From the NCBI GenBank assembly GCA_016706545.1, contig JADJJK010000055.1, forward strand, positions 1 to 57,500: 57,500 nt of DNA. The letters are read 5' to 3'. This document shows positions 19,733 to 28,335 of this stretch, one piece after another. Under the pieces are notes generated by a model, which searched no databases, was not told the origin of the DNA, and saw only the letters and a list, made by a program, of their open reading frames with translations. The first letter of the stretch is position 1. Every line of letters begins with the position of its first letter. This stretch comes from Myxococcales bacterium (GTDB taxonomy: Bacteria; Myxococcota_A; Polyangia; Haliangiales; Haliangiaceae). The position numbers and the translations under genes were made by a program.

Positions 19733-19778
19733 TCCGCGGAAACGTGGCGTGATCTAAGTCGCAGCGCGTTTCCGCGGA
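19733..19778. promoter_or_regulatory. Palindromic site with TCCGCGGAAACG arms
   Basis: TCCGCGGAAACG (19733-19744) and its exact complement CGTTTCCGCGGA (19767-19778) are separated by 22 bases. The same 12-mer recurs inside the HNH gene at 18818-18829, with a near-copy at 18776-18787. A binding site for a dimeric protein, possibly the nuclease itself, is a reasonable reading. Confidence 0.5.
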
Positions 19779-19856
19779 AGCCTCGGGGCTGTGGACGGTG
19801 TCGGGCTATGGACAACCGCGCCCGTCGAGCCGGGGCCGGCGTAATGCGCGTACGCG

Positions 19857-20309
19857 GCGCGGTTGACCACAGCCCTTGGAGAGGCGCAGGAGGGCCAGGT
19901 GCAGCAGGCGGGCCTGAGGGGACGGCGCGCCTCTCCACACCGCCGCACAGCCCCTGCTGTTTTCAGAACCCTGAGTTTTTTGGTTTGTACCAGAACCCAG
20001 AACCCGGAACGGATCGCCAGGTGAGCGATAGGTGAGCGCGTGGAAGGTGGGTAGGCCCAGCACGGTGGTTGGGTCGAGCACGGTGGTTGGGGCAAGCACC
20101 GTGGCCGAAATCAAGCACGGTGGTCGGGTCGAGCACCGTGGCTGAAATCAAGCACGGCGGGTGGGCGCGCACGGTGGTCGGGTCGAGCACCGTGGCTGAA
20201 ATCAAGCACGGCGGTCGGGCCTGGCACGGTGGTCGGGCCTGGCGCGGCGGGGCAGGCTCGTCGTCGGCGGTCCGCGTGCATGATGGGTAGAGCATGAGCG
20301 CCGCGGCTA
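19857..20309 (-). repeat. Right arm of the inverted repeat with tandem 18-19-base units
   Basis: Complement of the left arm: about 195 bases (19857-20051), then about eleven tandem units (20046-20250) alternating GCACGGTGGTCGGGTCGA and GCACCGTGGCTGAAATCAA, and finally AGCATGAGCGCCGCGGC and a palindrome. Units abut with no unique spacers, so it is not CRISPR. The outermost bases overlap the araC stop codon at 20307-20309. Confidence 0.75.
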
Positions 20310-21212
20310 GCCGCGGAACGGTCGGCGGAAGGCGCCTGGCGTCTGTCGGGTGCGGCGGGTGAAGAACTTGACGAAGTTGGTGGCCTCGGAGAACCCGAGC
20401 TCGTCGGCGAGGTCCTCGAGCGACGCATCGGAGTGCGCGAGGAGGCGTTGCGCCTCCAGCGTCACCCGCGCGTCGATCAGGTCCTTCGCCGAGCGACCGG
20501 TGGCGGCGTGGCACAGGCGGTCGAGCGTGCGAGGCGACAGCTCCATGCCGCGCGCGTAGTCGCGGGCCGCGCGCGTCACCCGGAACGAACGCTCGAGCAG
20601 GACCTTGAAGCGGCGCAGCCGCGCCAGGTCTTCGTCGCTGACGCCCTCCAGCGCGCCCTCGTCGCCGAGCCGGTGATCACAGGCTCGCAGATCGTGCAGC
20701 GCCACCATGGCGAGGTGCCAGGCCATGGCGCGGGTCGCTGGGCTGTCCGGCCGAGCGCTGAGCTCGGCGAGCTGCTCGCACCAGGAGGCGATGCGGGTGG
20801 CGTCGTCGCGGTTGAGCTCGAGCAGGGTGGGCCACTCCTGCACGTCCAGGCCCGGGAGGGCGGTGCCCGGAAGGCGGCGGCTGGCGTCGCTGAGCGCCGC
20901 GGGCCCGAGCAACAGGGCGTAGCCCTGCCGATGGCCGCTCCAGTCCCACCGGTGGATCTGGCCCGGGCCGATGTGCAGCACCGAGCCGGCCTGACATCGC
21001 ACTCGATGGAAGTCCACGAGGTGCTGGTGGTGTCCGACGGTGATAACCAACCAGATGTGGAAGCGCAGGATCTGCAGCCGCTCCCACGACGCTGGCGTGC
21101 CACGGGCGTGCAGCCCAGGCAGCGGCACGCACTCCACCAGCGCGGCGGGCCGGCCGTGGAAGTGAAACGAGACCTCCTCGAGGTTCTTCGCCTGCTGTCT
21201 ACTTTTGACCAT
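20307..21212 (-). CDS. AraC-family transcriptional regulator
   Basis: A 301-residue AraC/XylS-type regulator with an N-terminal cupin-like sensing domain (about 20-130, including GSVLHIGPGQIHRWDW) and a C-terminal double helix-turn-helix (about 215-300; ELSPRTLDRLCHAATGRS and DELGFSEATNFVKFFTRRT). ATG at 21212 gives the family-like N-terminus; a longer open frame to 21284 has no support. It is divergent from the SnoaL-like lipoprotein gene with a 113-base shared promoter region, so it probably controls that gene and itself. The C-terminus ends exactly at the palindrome closing the HNH unit. Confidence 0.88.
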   Translation of the reverse strand: MVKSRQQAKNLEEVSFHFHGRPAALVECVPLPGLHARGTPASWERLQILRFHIWLVITVGHHQHLVDFHRVRCQAGSVLHIGPGQIHRWDWSGHRQGYALLLGPAALSDASRRLPGTALPGLDVQEWPTLLELNRDDATRIASWCEQLAELSARPDSPATRAMAWHLAMVALHDLRACDHRLGDEGALEGVSDEDLARLRRFKVLLERSFRVTRAARDYARGMELSPRTLDRLCHAATGRSAKDLIDARVTLEAQRLLAHSDASLEDLADELGFSEATNFVKFFTRRTRQTPGAFRRPFRG

Positions 21213-21325
21213 GGCAGTGTCAGCTTCGCACCTCGCGCCGCGCGGCGGTAGTGGGCATCTTGGGCACACGGTTCGCGAAGCCATTCTCCTGCGCGGTGCA
21301 GGACGCCGCGGGCCTGGAGGTCGTC

Positions 21326-22261
21326 ATGTACTCGCAACGGTTGTCTCAGGTCTCGCGTCAGGTCTCGTCTCAGGTCTCGTCTCAGGTCTCGCCGCTGGTC
21401 TCGGGCGCGCTGGCCGCCCTGATCTTGGGCTGCGGCGGCGCCGGCTCCTCCGCTCCATCGCCTTCTTCTGCCTCAGGCTCCAAGGATCCCGCCATGTCCA
21501 CCACTGCCAAGCAACAGGTCCGCGCGCTCCTCACCTCCATCGAGACCGGCGAGCCCGGGCCAGTGGCGGTGATAAACCCGAACAAGTACATCCAGCACAA
21601 CCTCGCCGCCGCCGATGGCCTGGCCGGCTTTGGCGCCCTCCTGCAGCAGCTACCCAAGGGCTCGGCGCGCGCGCGGCCGGTGCGGGTGTTCGCCGACGGC
21701 GACTTCGTCTTCAGTCACACCGACTACGACTTCTTTGGCCCCAAGGTCGGCTTCGACATCTTCCGCTTCGAGGCCGGCAAGATCGTCGAGCACTGGGACA
21801 ACCTGCAGGACAAGCCCGCCGCCGCCAACCCCAGCGGCCGCACCATGCTCGATGGCCCCACCGAGGCCACGGAGCTCGACCGGACCGAGGCCAACAAGGC
21901 GCTGGTGCGCGCCTTCGTCGACGATGTCCTGGTCAACGGCCGGATGGCCGCGCTGCCGCGCTACTTCGACGGCGACAGCTACCAGCAGCACAACCCGCAG
22001 GTGGCCGACGGCCTGTCCGGCTTGGGCGCGGCGCTCGAGGCCTTCGCGCGTGGGGGCCTGACGCTCAAGTACGACCGGATCCATCATGTCCTGGGAGAGG
22101 GCAACTTCGTGCTGGTGGCGAGCGAGGGCACGTTCGGCGGTCGCGCCACCTCGTTCTACGACCTGTTCCGCGTGGCTGACGGGAAGATCGCCGAGCACTG
22201 GGACACCATCGAGGCCATTCCGCCGCGCGCCCAGTGGAAGAACGCCAACGGCAAGTTCTGA
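21326..22261 (+). CDS. Double SnoaL-like (NTF2-fold) lipoprotein
   Basis: A 311-residue exported protein with two SnoaL-like domains (about 57-163 and 190-300). They share the QHN element (KYIQHNLAAADGLAGFG and YQQHNPQVADGLSGLG) and an ending of the type FRFEAGKIVEHWDN / FRVADGKIAEHWDT, so it arose by internal duplication. The N-terminus reads QVSRQVSSQVSSQVS, encoded by a DNA tandem repeat, followed by a hydrophobic stretch and a lipobox-like ALILGC. SnoaL-like domains often act on or bind small molecules; no substrate is evident. ATG at 21326 is chosen for the signal. It is divergent from the AraC gene. Confidence 0.82.
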   Translation: MYSQRLSQVSRQVSSQVSSQVSPLVSGALAALILGCGGAGSSAPSPSSASGSKDPAMSTTAKQQVRALLTSIETGEPGPVAVINPNKYIQHNLAAADGLAGFGALLQQLPKGSARARPVRVFADGDFVFSHTDYDFFGPKVGFDIFRFEAGKIVEHWDNLQDKPAAANPSGRTMLDGPTEATELDRTEANKALVRAFVDDVLVNGRMAALPRYFDGDSYQQHNPQVADGLSGLGAALEAFARGGLTLKYDRIHHVLGEGNFVLVASEGTFGGRATSFYDLFRVADGKIAEHWDTIEAIPPRAQWKNANGKF

Positions 22262-22305
22262 CCCGTTTTTTCCCCAAGGTCACGCGGCTCGAGGCGGGCG
22301 CGGGC

Positions 22306-24447
22306 TCACGGCTCGGCGGCGACGACCTCCACCGGCAGGCCGGTGAGGATGGCCGTTCCAGACAGCGGGTCGACCTTGGAGTCGTCGGTGATGTCGTTCA
22401 TGCTGGCGCCGGGGTGAGCGGCGGCGACGCGCAGGCGCGCGCCGGCGCGTGCGTGGCCCCAGCCGTGCGGGATGCTGACCACGCCGCGCATGATGTCGGC
22501 GGTCACCTCCACCGGCAGGTCGATGGCGCCCACCGTGGTGCGCGCGGTGGCGCGGCTGCCGGTCGAGAGGCCGCGGGCGGCCGCGTCGTCGGGGTTCATC
22601 AAGAGGGTGCAGCGATCGGGACCCTTGACCAGGCGCTCGCTGTTGTGCATCCACGAGTTGTTGCTGCGCAGATCGCGGCGGCCGATCATCACGAGCGGCG
22701 CTGGCCGCGCGGCGTCCGCGTGTGCGGCCAACCGCGGCAGGTCCGCCAGGAACACCGGGGGGGCGAGCTGCAGCTTGCGCGGCTGGCCACCCTGGTCGCG
22801 GCCGAGCCGCTCGGGCAAGCGCGACTCCAGCGGCCCCAGGTCCAGGCCATGCGGAGACTCGCGCAGCTTGCGCAAGGACAGTCCGTGGCGCCCGCGGCGC
22901 AGCCCTCGCGGCCCGGCGCGTAGCAGCAGATCGAGGAGGCCCTCGGGGCCGAGGCGGTGAAGCGCGGCCTTGCCGAGGCGTCGCGTCACGCCGCCGAGGC
23001 GGGCCCACAGCTCCAGGCAGATCTCCCAGTCATGTCGCTGGTCCTCCTGGCGCGGGAACAACGCCGGTGAGAACTTGGCGCTGTTGCGCACCGCCAGCGT
23101 GTTGAAGACCAGGTCGTAGTGCGGCCGCTCCAGGGCAGAGGTCGGCGGCAGGATCACGTGCGCGAGCCTCGTGGTCTCGTTGAGGTGCGGATCGATCGCC
23201 ACCAGGAAGTCGAGCGAGCGGAGCGCTCGCTCGACGCGCCGACCATTGGGCACCGACAGCACCGGGTTGGACGCCATCGTGATGAGCCCGCGGATCTGGC
23301 CTTGGCCTGGCGTCTCGATCTCCTCGGCGAGCGCCGACATCGGCCACTCGCCGCCGAACTCCGGATGATGGGAGACGCGGCTTCGGCGGGTGGCGTAGCT
23401 GCCGTCTAGCCCCAGCCGCTTGGCCAGCGGCAACAGGTCGACGGCGGGGCTGCTGAACATGAGGCCGCCCTCTTCATCCAGGTGCCCGGCGAGCGCGTTG
23501 ACCGCGTAGCACAGCCAGGCTGACAGGCCGCCGAACTCCTGGGTACACACGCCGAGCCGGCCGTAGAGCACGGCGCGCCGGGTGCCGGCGAGGTCTCTGG
23601 CTAGCTGGCGGATCTGCTCGGCGGCGATGCCGGTCACCGTCGCTGCGCGCTCGGCTGACCAGCTCGCGGTTGCTTGTCGGAGCTCCACCAGGCCCGCGGT
23701 GTGCGAGGCCAGGCGGCCCGCGCTCACCAGCGACTCGGTGAACATCACGTGGCACAGCGCCAGGAGCAGCGCGGCGTCGGTGCCAGGGCGGATGAAGAGG
23801 TGCTGGTCTGCTCTCGCGGCGGTCTCGGTGCGGCGGGGATCGATCACCACCACCTTGCCGCCGCGCCCGCTGATGGCGCGCAGGCGGTTGCGGATATCTG
23901 GCGCGGTCATGAGGCTGCCGTTGGAGACCAGCGGGTTGCCGCCGAGGACGATCAAGAGGTCCGTGCGATCGATGTCGGGCACCGGCAAGAGATACGGGTT
24001 GCCGAACATGTGCAGCGCGGCGAGCATGTGCGGGAGCTGGTCCAGCGAGGTCGCCGAGAAGCGGCTCTCGGTGTCCAGCGCGCCGAGCAGCAGCGGCGCG
24101 TACAGGAGGAGCCCCAGGTTATGCACCGACGGGTTGCCTTGCACGATGCCCACCGCGTTGGCGCCGTGGTCGCGTCGCAGCGAGGACAGCCGGTTCGCCA
24201 CCAGGGCCAGGGCCTCCTCCCAGTCCGACTCGCGCCAGGCCTGCCCCTCGCGGATCATGGGGCGCCGCAGCCGGTCCGGATCATGATGTAAGTCTGCGAG
24301 CGCGACGCCCTTGGGGCACAGGTAGCCGCGGGACAGCGGATCGCGTTCATCACCGACGATGGACACCACCTGGTCGCCCTCCGTGGTGATGGCCAGGCCG
24401 CACGTGGCTTCGCACAGCGGGCAGCTACGGGGGTGTACCTGGTTCAT
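22306..24447 (-). CDS. Molybdopterin-dependent oxidoreductase
   Basis: A 713-residue member of the DMSO reductase/formate dehydrogenase superfamily. The N-terminal [4Fe-4S] ligands are C9, C12, C16 (CPLCEATC) and C44 (GYLCPKG). The rest shows the bis-MGD binding architecture: IVQGNPSVHN, LIVLGGNPLVSN, VVIDPRRTETA, and a C-terminal dinucleotide-binding domain with MIGRRDLRSNNSWMHN and VSIPHGWGH. No Tat signal is visible, so it is probably cytoplasmic. No partner subunit lies beside it, which argues against a multi-subunit respiratory enzyme. The substrate cannot be assigned. ATG at 24447 is preferred, 96 bases from the divergent cyclase gene. Confidence 0.9.
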   Translation of the reverse strand: MNQVHPRSCPLCEATCGLAITTEGDQVVSIVGDERDPLSRGYLCPKGVALADLHHDPDRLRRPMIREGQAWRESDWEEALALVANRLSSLRRDHGANAVGIVQGNPSVHNLGLLLYAPLLLGALDTESRFSATSLDQLPHMLAALHMFGNPYLLPVPDIDRTDLLIVLGGNPLVSNGSLMTAPDIRNRLRAISGRGGKVVVIDPRRTETAARADQHLFIRPGTDAALLLALCHVMFTESLVSAGRLASHTAGLVELRQATASWSAERAATVTGIAAEQIRQLARDLAGTRRAVLYGRLGVCTQEFGGLSAWLCYAVNALAGHLDEEGGLMFSSPAVDLLPLAKRLGLDGSYATRRSRVSHHPEFGGEWPMSALAEEIETPGQGQIRGLITMASNPVLSVPNGRRVERALRSLDFLVAIDPHLNETTRLAHVILPPTSALERPHYDLVFNTLAVRNSAKFSPALFPRQEDQRHDWEICLELWARLGGVTRRLGKAALHRLGPEGLLDLLLRAGPRGLRRGRHGLSLRKLRESPHGLDLGPLESRLPERLGRDQGGQPRKLQLAPPVFLADLPRLAAHADAARPAPLVMIGRRDLRSNNSWMHNSERLVKGPDRCTLLMNPDDAAARGLSTGSRATARTTVGAIDLPVEVTADIMRGVVSIPHGWGHARAGARLRVAAAHPGASMNDITDDSKVDPLSGTAILTGLPVEVVAAEP

Positions 24448-24542
24448 GCCTGTTTCCTTGCAGGTGTGGAGCGCCCATGCATTGATACCACCGCCGGGCC
24501 CTCGCGTGCGTCTCCCAAGGCACCGGCGCAGGAGCGAGGATC

Positions 24543-26468
24543 GTGAGTGAGCTGATGTCGACCGAGCGGTCGGGCCCGCCGCCCAAGGGGCCAGCGTCTA
24601 GCGGCCAGGTTCGCGGGCAGGCGGCGATGACCCTGATGGAGCTGCTGGCCCTTCATCCGTGGCCGGCGCAGTATTCGCGGGAGAAGCGCCTGGAGTGGCT
24701 CTGGGTCTTTGACCTGCCCGGCGATCCGGCCTCGCTGTGGCGCGTGGTCTCGGACACCTCGCGGCTCAACCGCGCGCTGGGCGTGTCGGAGATGACGTTC
24801 ACGCCGCGGGGCAGCGAGCTGTGGGGCGCAGCCAGAAACGGTGGGGTCGCGCACGAGTGGATCGAGCGGCCGTGGAGCTGGGTGGCGGGGCAATGGCTGA
24901 CGTGTACGCGGGTCTACCAGCGCGGGTTCTCCAAGGTGATGTACGCGGTACACCGGCTCGAGCGCACGGACACCGGGTGCCGCCTGTATCTGTACTTCGG
25001 CGCGGTGCCGCGCGGCCCGCTGGGCGGGGCGGCGCTGCGGGTGGGGTTCCCCGGCCTGGGCAAGGGCTATCAGCGCATCCTGCCGGCGATCGCCACCGGG
25101 CTCGCGCAGATGACGCCGGCGGCGCTGTCCTTGCCAGCGCCGGAGCTGCGGCCGGAGGCGGACCAGCGTCTCCGCGCGGTGCGCGCGCAGCTCCTGGAGC
25201 AAGGGCTGGCGGCGCGCAGCGTGGAGAAGCTCCTCGACTGGGTGAAGACGGGCGACGAGGCGGACCTGTATCGCATCCAGATCCGCGAGCGCGCTCGGGC
25301 CTGGGACCTGCCCGAACGCGAGCTCTTGCAGGTGGCGCTGCACGCCACCCGGGCTGGGGTCTTGTCGCTGTCCTGGGACACCATCTGTCCTCATTGCCGC
25401 GGCGTGACGCAGGAGAACCCCGCGCTCGGCACGCTGCGCGCCGAGGTGCGGTGCGAGCCCTGCGCCGTGGACTTCACCACCGCCGGGGAGCACGCGGTCG
25501 AGGTGACGTTCCATGTGCATCCGTCGATCCGCGAGATCGCGCAGCGCGTGTTCTGCAGCGCGGAGCCCGCGACCAAAGATCACGTGCGCGTGCAGGTCGA
25601 GGTCGCCTCGGGCGCCACCTTGACGGTGCGACCGGCGCTGCCCGCCGGTCGCTATCGCATGCGCCGGCGCGGGGCTCGCCACTGCGCCTATCTCGATCTC
25701 ACCGAGGCGGCCAGCGAGGAGCTGGTGCGGTTCACCGACGAGGACGGCCGGGTGGTCCGCGCGGCGCCAGGCGCGGCCATCGAGCTGCACAACGAGGCGG
25801 CCGAGGACAGCATGTTCGTCATCGAGAACACGCAGTGGACGGACTTCGCGTTGCGCCCAGGGCAGCTCTTGAGCCTGCGCGACTTCCGTGACCTGTTCAG
25901 CGAAGACTACGTGGCGGCCGACGTGCAGCTCGCGGTGGGGGAGCAGACCCTGCTGTTCACGGACGTGGTGGGGTCGACGGCGTTCTATGCGCAGCGCGGA
26001 GATCCGGCTGCGTTCGTCGAGATCAAGCGCCACTTCGACGAGGTGTTCGCCATCGTCGCCGCGCACGGCGGCGCGGCCATCAAGACCATCGGCGATGCCG
26101 TGATGGCGGCGTTCGTCAGCCCGCTGGACGCGGTGCGCGCGGCGCGCGCCATCCATGATGCGTTCAGTCCGGCGCGCCAGGACTCCTCCATCCGGCTGCG
26201 GATCTCGATCAACACCGGGCCGTGCATCGCCGTGCGCTTCAACGCCAACATCGACTACTTCGGAGGCACGGTGAACGTGGCCGCCAAGCTGCAATCGCTG
26301 GCGGAGTCCTGGCAGGTGGCGATGAGCGAGTCGACGTACCTGGCGGCCGGCGTGGTCGACTATCTACGCGAGCAGGGCGCCGCCACGGTGGCGCTGTCCT
26401 ACACGTCGAAGGCGCTGCCGGAGCCGATCGCGGTGCGGCAATGGACGGTGTACCAGCGGCTGTCGTGA
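24543..26468 (+). CDS. SRPBCC-DUF5939-class III nucleotide cyclase fusion
   Basis: A 641-residue signalling protein. Residues about 40-200 look like a SRPBCC/START-type ligand pocket (FDLPGDPASLWRVVSDTS). Residues about 210-440 match DUF5939, with a zinc-ribbon-like pair CPHC (about 282) and CEPC (about 304). Residues 460-640 are a class III cyclase: FTDVVGSTAF and KTIGDAVMAAF supply the metal Asp residues and an ATP-type Lys; IDYFGGTVNVAAKL follows. In the last motif the expected transition-state Arg is Lys (VNVAAK), so activity may be low. GTG at 24543 has a good GGAGCGAGGA upstream; ATG at 24555 is an alternative. It probably makes cAMP in response to a lipid or hydrophobic ligand. Confidence 0.87.
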   Translation: MSELMSTERSGPPPKGPASSGQVRGQAAMTLMELLALHPWPAQYSREKRLEWLWVFDLPGDPASLWRVVSDTSRLNRALGVSEMTFTPRGSELWGAARNGGVAHEWIERPWSWVAGQWLTCTRVYQRGFSKVMYAVHRLERTDTGCRLYLYFGAVPRGPLGGAALRVGFPGLGKGYQRILPAIATGLAQMTPAALSLPAPELRPEADQRLRAVRAQLLEQGLAARSVEKLLDWVKTGDEADLYRIQIRERARAWDLPERELLQVALHATRAGVLSLSWDTICPHCRGVTQENPALGTLRAEVRCEPCAVDFTTAGEHAVEVTFHVHPSIREIAQRVFCSAEPATKDHVRVQVEVASGATLTVRPALPAGRYRMRRRGARHCAYLDLTEAASEELVRFTDEDGRVVRAAPGAAIELHNEAAEDSMFVIENTQWTDFALRPGQLLSLRDFRDLFSEDYVAADVQLAVGEQTLLFTDVVGSTAFYAQRGDPAAFVEIKRHFDEVFAIVAAHGGAAIKTIGDAVMAAFVSPLDAVRAARAIHDAFSPARQDSSIRLRISINTGPCIAVRFNANIDYFGGTVNVAAKLQSLAESWQVAMSESTYLAAGVVDYLREQGAATVALSYTSKALPEPIAVRQWTVYQRLS

Positions 26469-26514
26469 CGCGCGGTGCGCCGCGGCGCGCCCGGCACGTG
26501 GGCCGCTGGGCGCG

Positions 26515-28335
26515 TCACTCGAAGACGTAGAAGGCGCCCTCGAGCTGCGCGCCCTGGCGCGGCGCTCCGACGTAGAGCAGGTCGCCGCCAAACGCCAGCG
26601 AGTGGCCAAAGCGATCGGCTCCGGCGGCGCCGGTGCCCACGAACAACGGCGACATGGTGTCAGGGTTGGAGCCGTCGGCCTTGAGGCGATAGGCGCTGGC
26701 CCGCAGGTCGGTGCCAGAGCCAGCGCTCGGGTGCGAGACGGCGATCCGATCGGCGTCCACGGCCAGCGCGGCGATGGCAAAGCCCACGGTGACGGTGCCG
26801 CGCGGCGCCAGGGTGACGCCAAAGCAGTCCACGCTGGGCGAGGGCTTGCTCCGCACCACCGCCAGCGCGCCGCCCTTGCCGGCGAGCCGTTCTCCAAAGC
26901 GCGCGTCGGCGACCGGCGTGGTCTGCTTGAGGTACTTCGTCAGCGCGCACGCCGACGCGCAGGTCGACGAGAAGGCGTAGACGGCGCCTGCGTCGGTGAG
27001 GTTGTTGGAGTCGGCGACCGGCGGCGCGTCGGCGGTGGGGGAGCCGTCGTCGTCGCCCGGGGCGCCGACGAGGATCGAGGTGCCGACGAAGGCCACGCTG
27101 TGGCCAAACAGGTCGCCCTCGCTGCGGTTTGGCGGCGTGATGTTGATCCTGCCGGCTTCGTCGGCCTTGGCATAGAGAAAGACCGAGCCGGCGTTGGCCG
27201 CCCCGGCGGCTTCGCCGGGCACGCCCACCACCAGCGCGCCGGCCGGCGAGAGCGCGACGGCTTCGCCGAAGCGGCTGTTTGGCAGGCCCGAGGTGTGGCG
27301 GCGCAAGAACACCCAGTCCGCGCCTTGTTTGCCGTAGACGTAGACGGCGCCGACATCCGAGTCTCCGTCGCGCGGGGCTCCCACCGCGATGAAGTTTCCG
27401 GAGATGGCGAGCGCTTCGCCAAACCCGCTCTGGGTGCCTGCGCCGCCGCCGGGATCCAGGGTGTCTTCCAGCGCCCAGCTCGTGCCGGTGGCCTTGATCT
27501 CCGCGCGGTACACGTACGCGCGTCCAAACGCGGCCCCGGGCTCGCCGATGACGAGCACGTCGCCTTCGGCGGCGACCGCGCCGCCCAGGCCACCGCTGGC
27601 GGTGGCGCCAGCGAGGCGCTTGAGCTCGCGAGCCGAGGTGGCGCGCTGCAGCACCACGGTGTAGCTGCGGCGGAGCAGGAACTCGTCGAAGATGACGTCC
27701 ACGCGGTTGCTGCCCAGCTTGAGTCGATCGGTGGTCAGATCGCCATCGCCGTTGCCGGTGCCGTTGATCTCGACGGTGACCCCAGGATACCGCGGGGTCG
27801 GCTGCGCGGTGATGATGGGCGCTGCGTCCGCGGCCAAGGCGCCCAGGACGATCTGATAGGTGAGGTTGTCCCGGGAGACCACGAGGGGCAAGGACAGCCC
27901 CAGGTCGGACAGCTCGAGCGCGTCGAGGCAGGCCAGGCGGATCTTGGTTGCCTGATTGGTGGTGGTGACCGCGATGGCGCTGTCGCCGTTGCGGAATCTG
28001 CAATCGGTGGGACCGCGCAGGACGATGCCGGTGCCCACCGCCATCTGCGCGGCGAACACGCCCTTGGCGTCGGTGCCCAGCGACAAGGTCTCGGTGCCTC
28101 CATCCCACTCGAGCGCGATGGTCACCGGCGAGGGGTTGCCCAGGACCTCCAGCTCCACGTCGTGGGAGGGCAAGAGGTCCTTGGTGCATGCGGCGGCGCA
28201 GAGCGCGGCTGCCAACGCGCCCAGGGCGCTCGCGCAAGCCGAGGGCAGGACCGAGGGCAGGCCCGAGGGGATGGCCGAGGCCGAGGAGAGGGCCGAGGCC
28301 GAGGAGAGGGCCGAGGGGGAAATCGAGGGCTGCAT
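26515..28335 (-). CDS. FG-GAP/integrin-like beta-propeller lipoprotein
   Basis: A 606-residue exported protein. The last two-thirds hold about seven FG-GAP-type repeats of the form FGxxxA(L/V)xGxxLxVGAP (for example GFGEALAISGNFIAVGAPRDG and LFGHSVAFVGTSILVGAPGDD), expected to fold as a beta-propeller. The N-terminus from ATG 28335 is odd: SALSSASALSSASA, encoded by a DNA repeat, before a hydrophobic run and LCAAAC, a probable lipobox. Residues ~50-250 hold Ig-like/cadherin-like material. The start overlaps the preceding gene's stop as TGATG, so translation is coupled, with GGAGG upstream. A surface-binding or structural role is likely; no enzyme motif is seen. Confidence 0.82.
   Translation of the reverse strand: MQPSISPSALSSASALSSASAIPSGLPSVLPSACASALGALAAALCAAACTKDLLPSHDVELEVLGNPSPVTIALEWDGGTETLSLGTDAKGVFAAQMAVGTGIVLRGPTDCRFRNGDSAIAVTTTNQATKIRLACLDALELSDLGLSLPLVVSRDNLTYQIVLGALAADAAPIITAQPTPRYPGVTVEINGTGNGDGDLTTDRLKLGSNRVDVIFDEFLLRRSYTVVLQRATSARELKRLAGATASGGLGGAVAAEGDVLVIGEPGAAFGRAYVYRAEIKATGTSWALEDTLDPGGGAGTQSGFGEALAISGNFIAVGAPRDGDSDVGAVYVYGKQGADWVFLRRHTSGLPNSRFGEAVALSPAGALVVGVPGEAAGAANAGSVFLYAKADEAGRINITPPNRSEGDLFGHSVAFVGTSILVGAPGDDDGSPTADAPPVADSNNLTDAGAVYAFSSTCASACALTKYLKQTTPVADARFGERLAGKGGALAVVRSKPSPSVDCFGVTLAPRGTVTVGFAIAALAVDADRIAVSHPSAGSGTDLRASAYRLKADGSNPDTMSPLFVGTGAAGADRFGHSLAFGGDLLYVGAPRQGAQLEGAFYVFE

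Noticed and set aside
20046..20250. CRISPR-like array
   Set aside because: Units of 18-19 bases directly abut, with no unique spacers and no cas genes.
19444..20306. Extra gene between the HNH and AraC genes
   Set aside because: Open frames here are short, repeat-derived and without domains; the region is explained by the inverted arm and tandem units.
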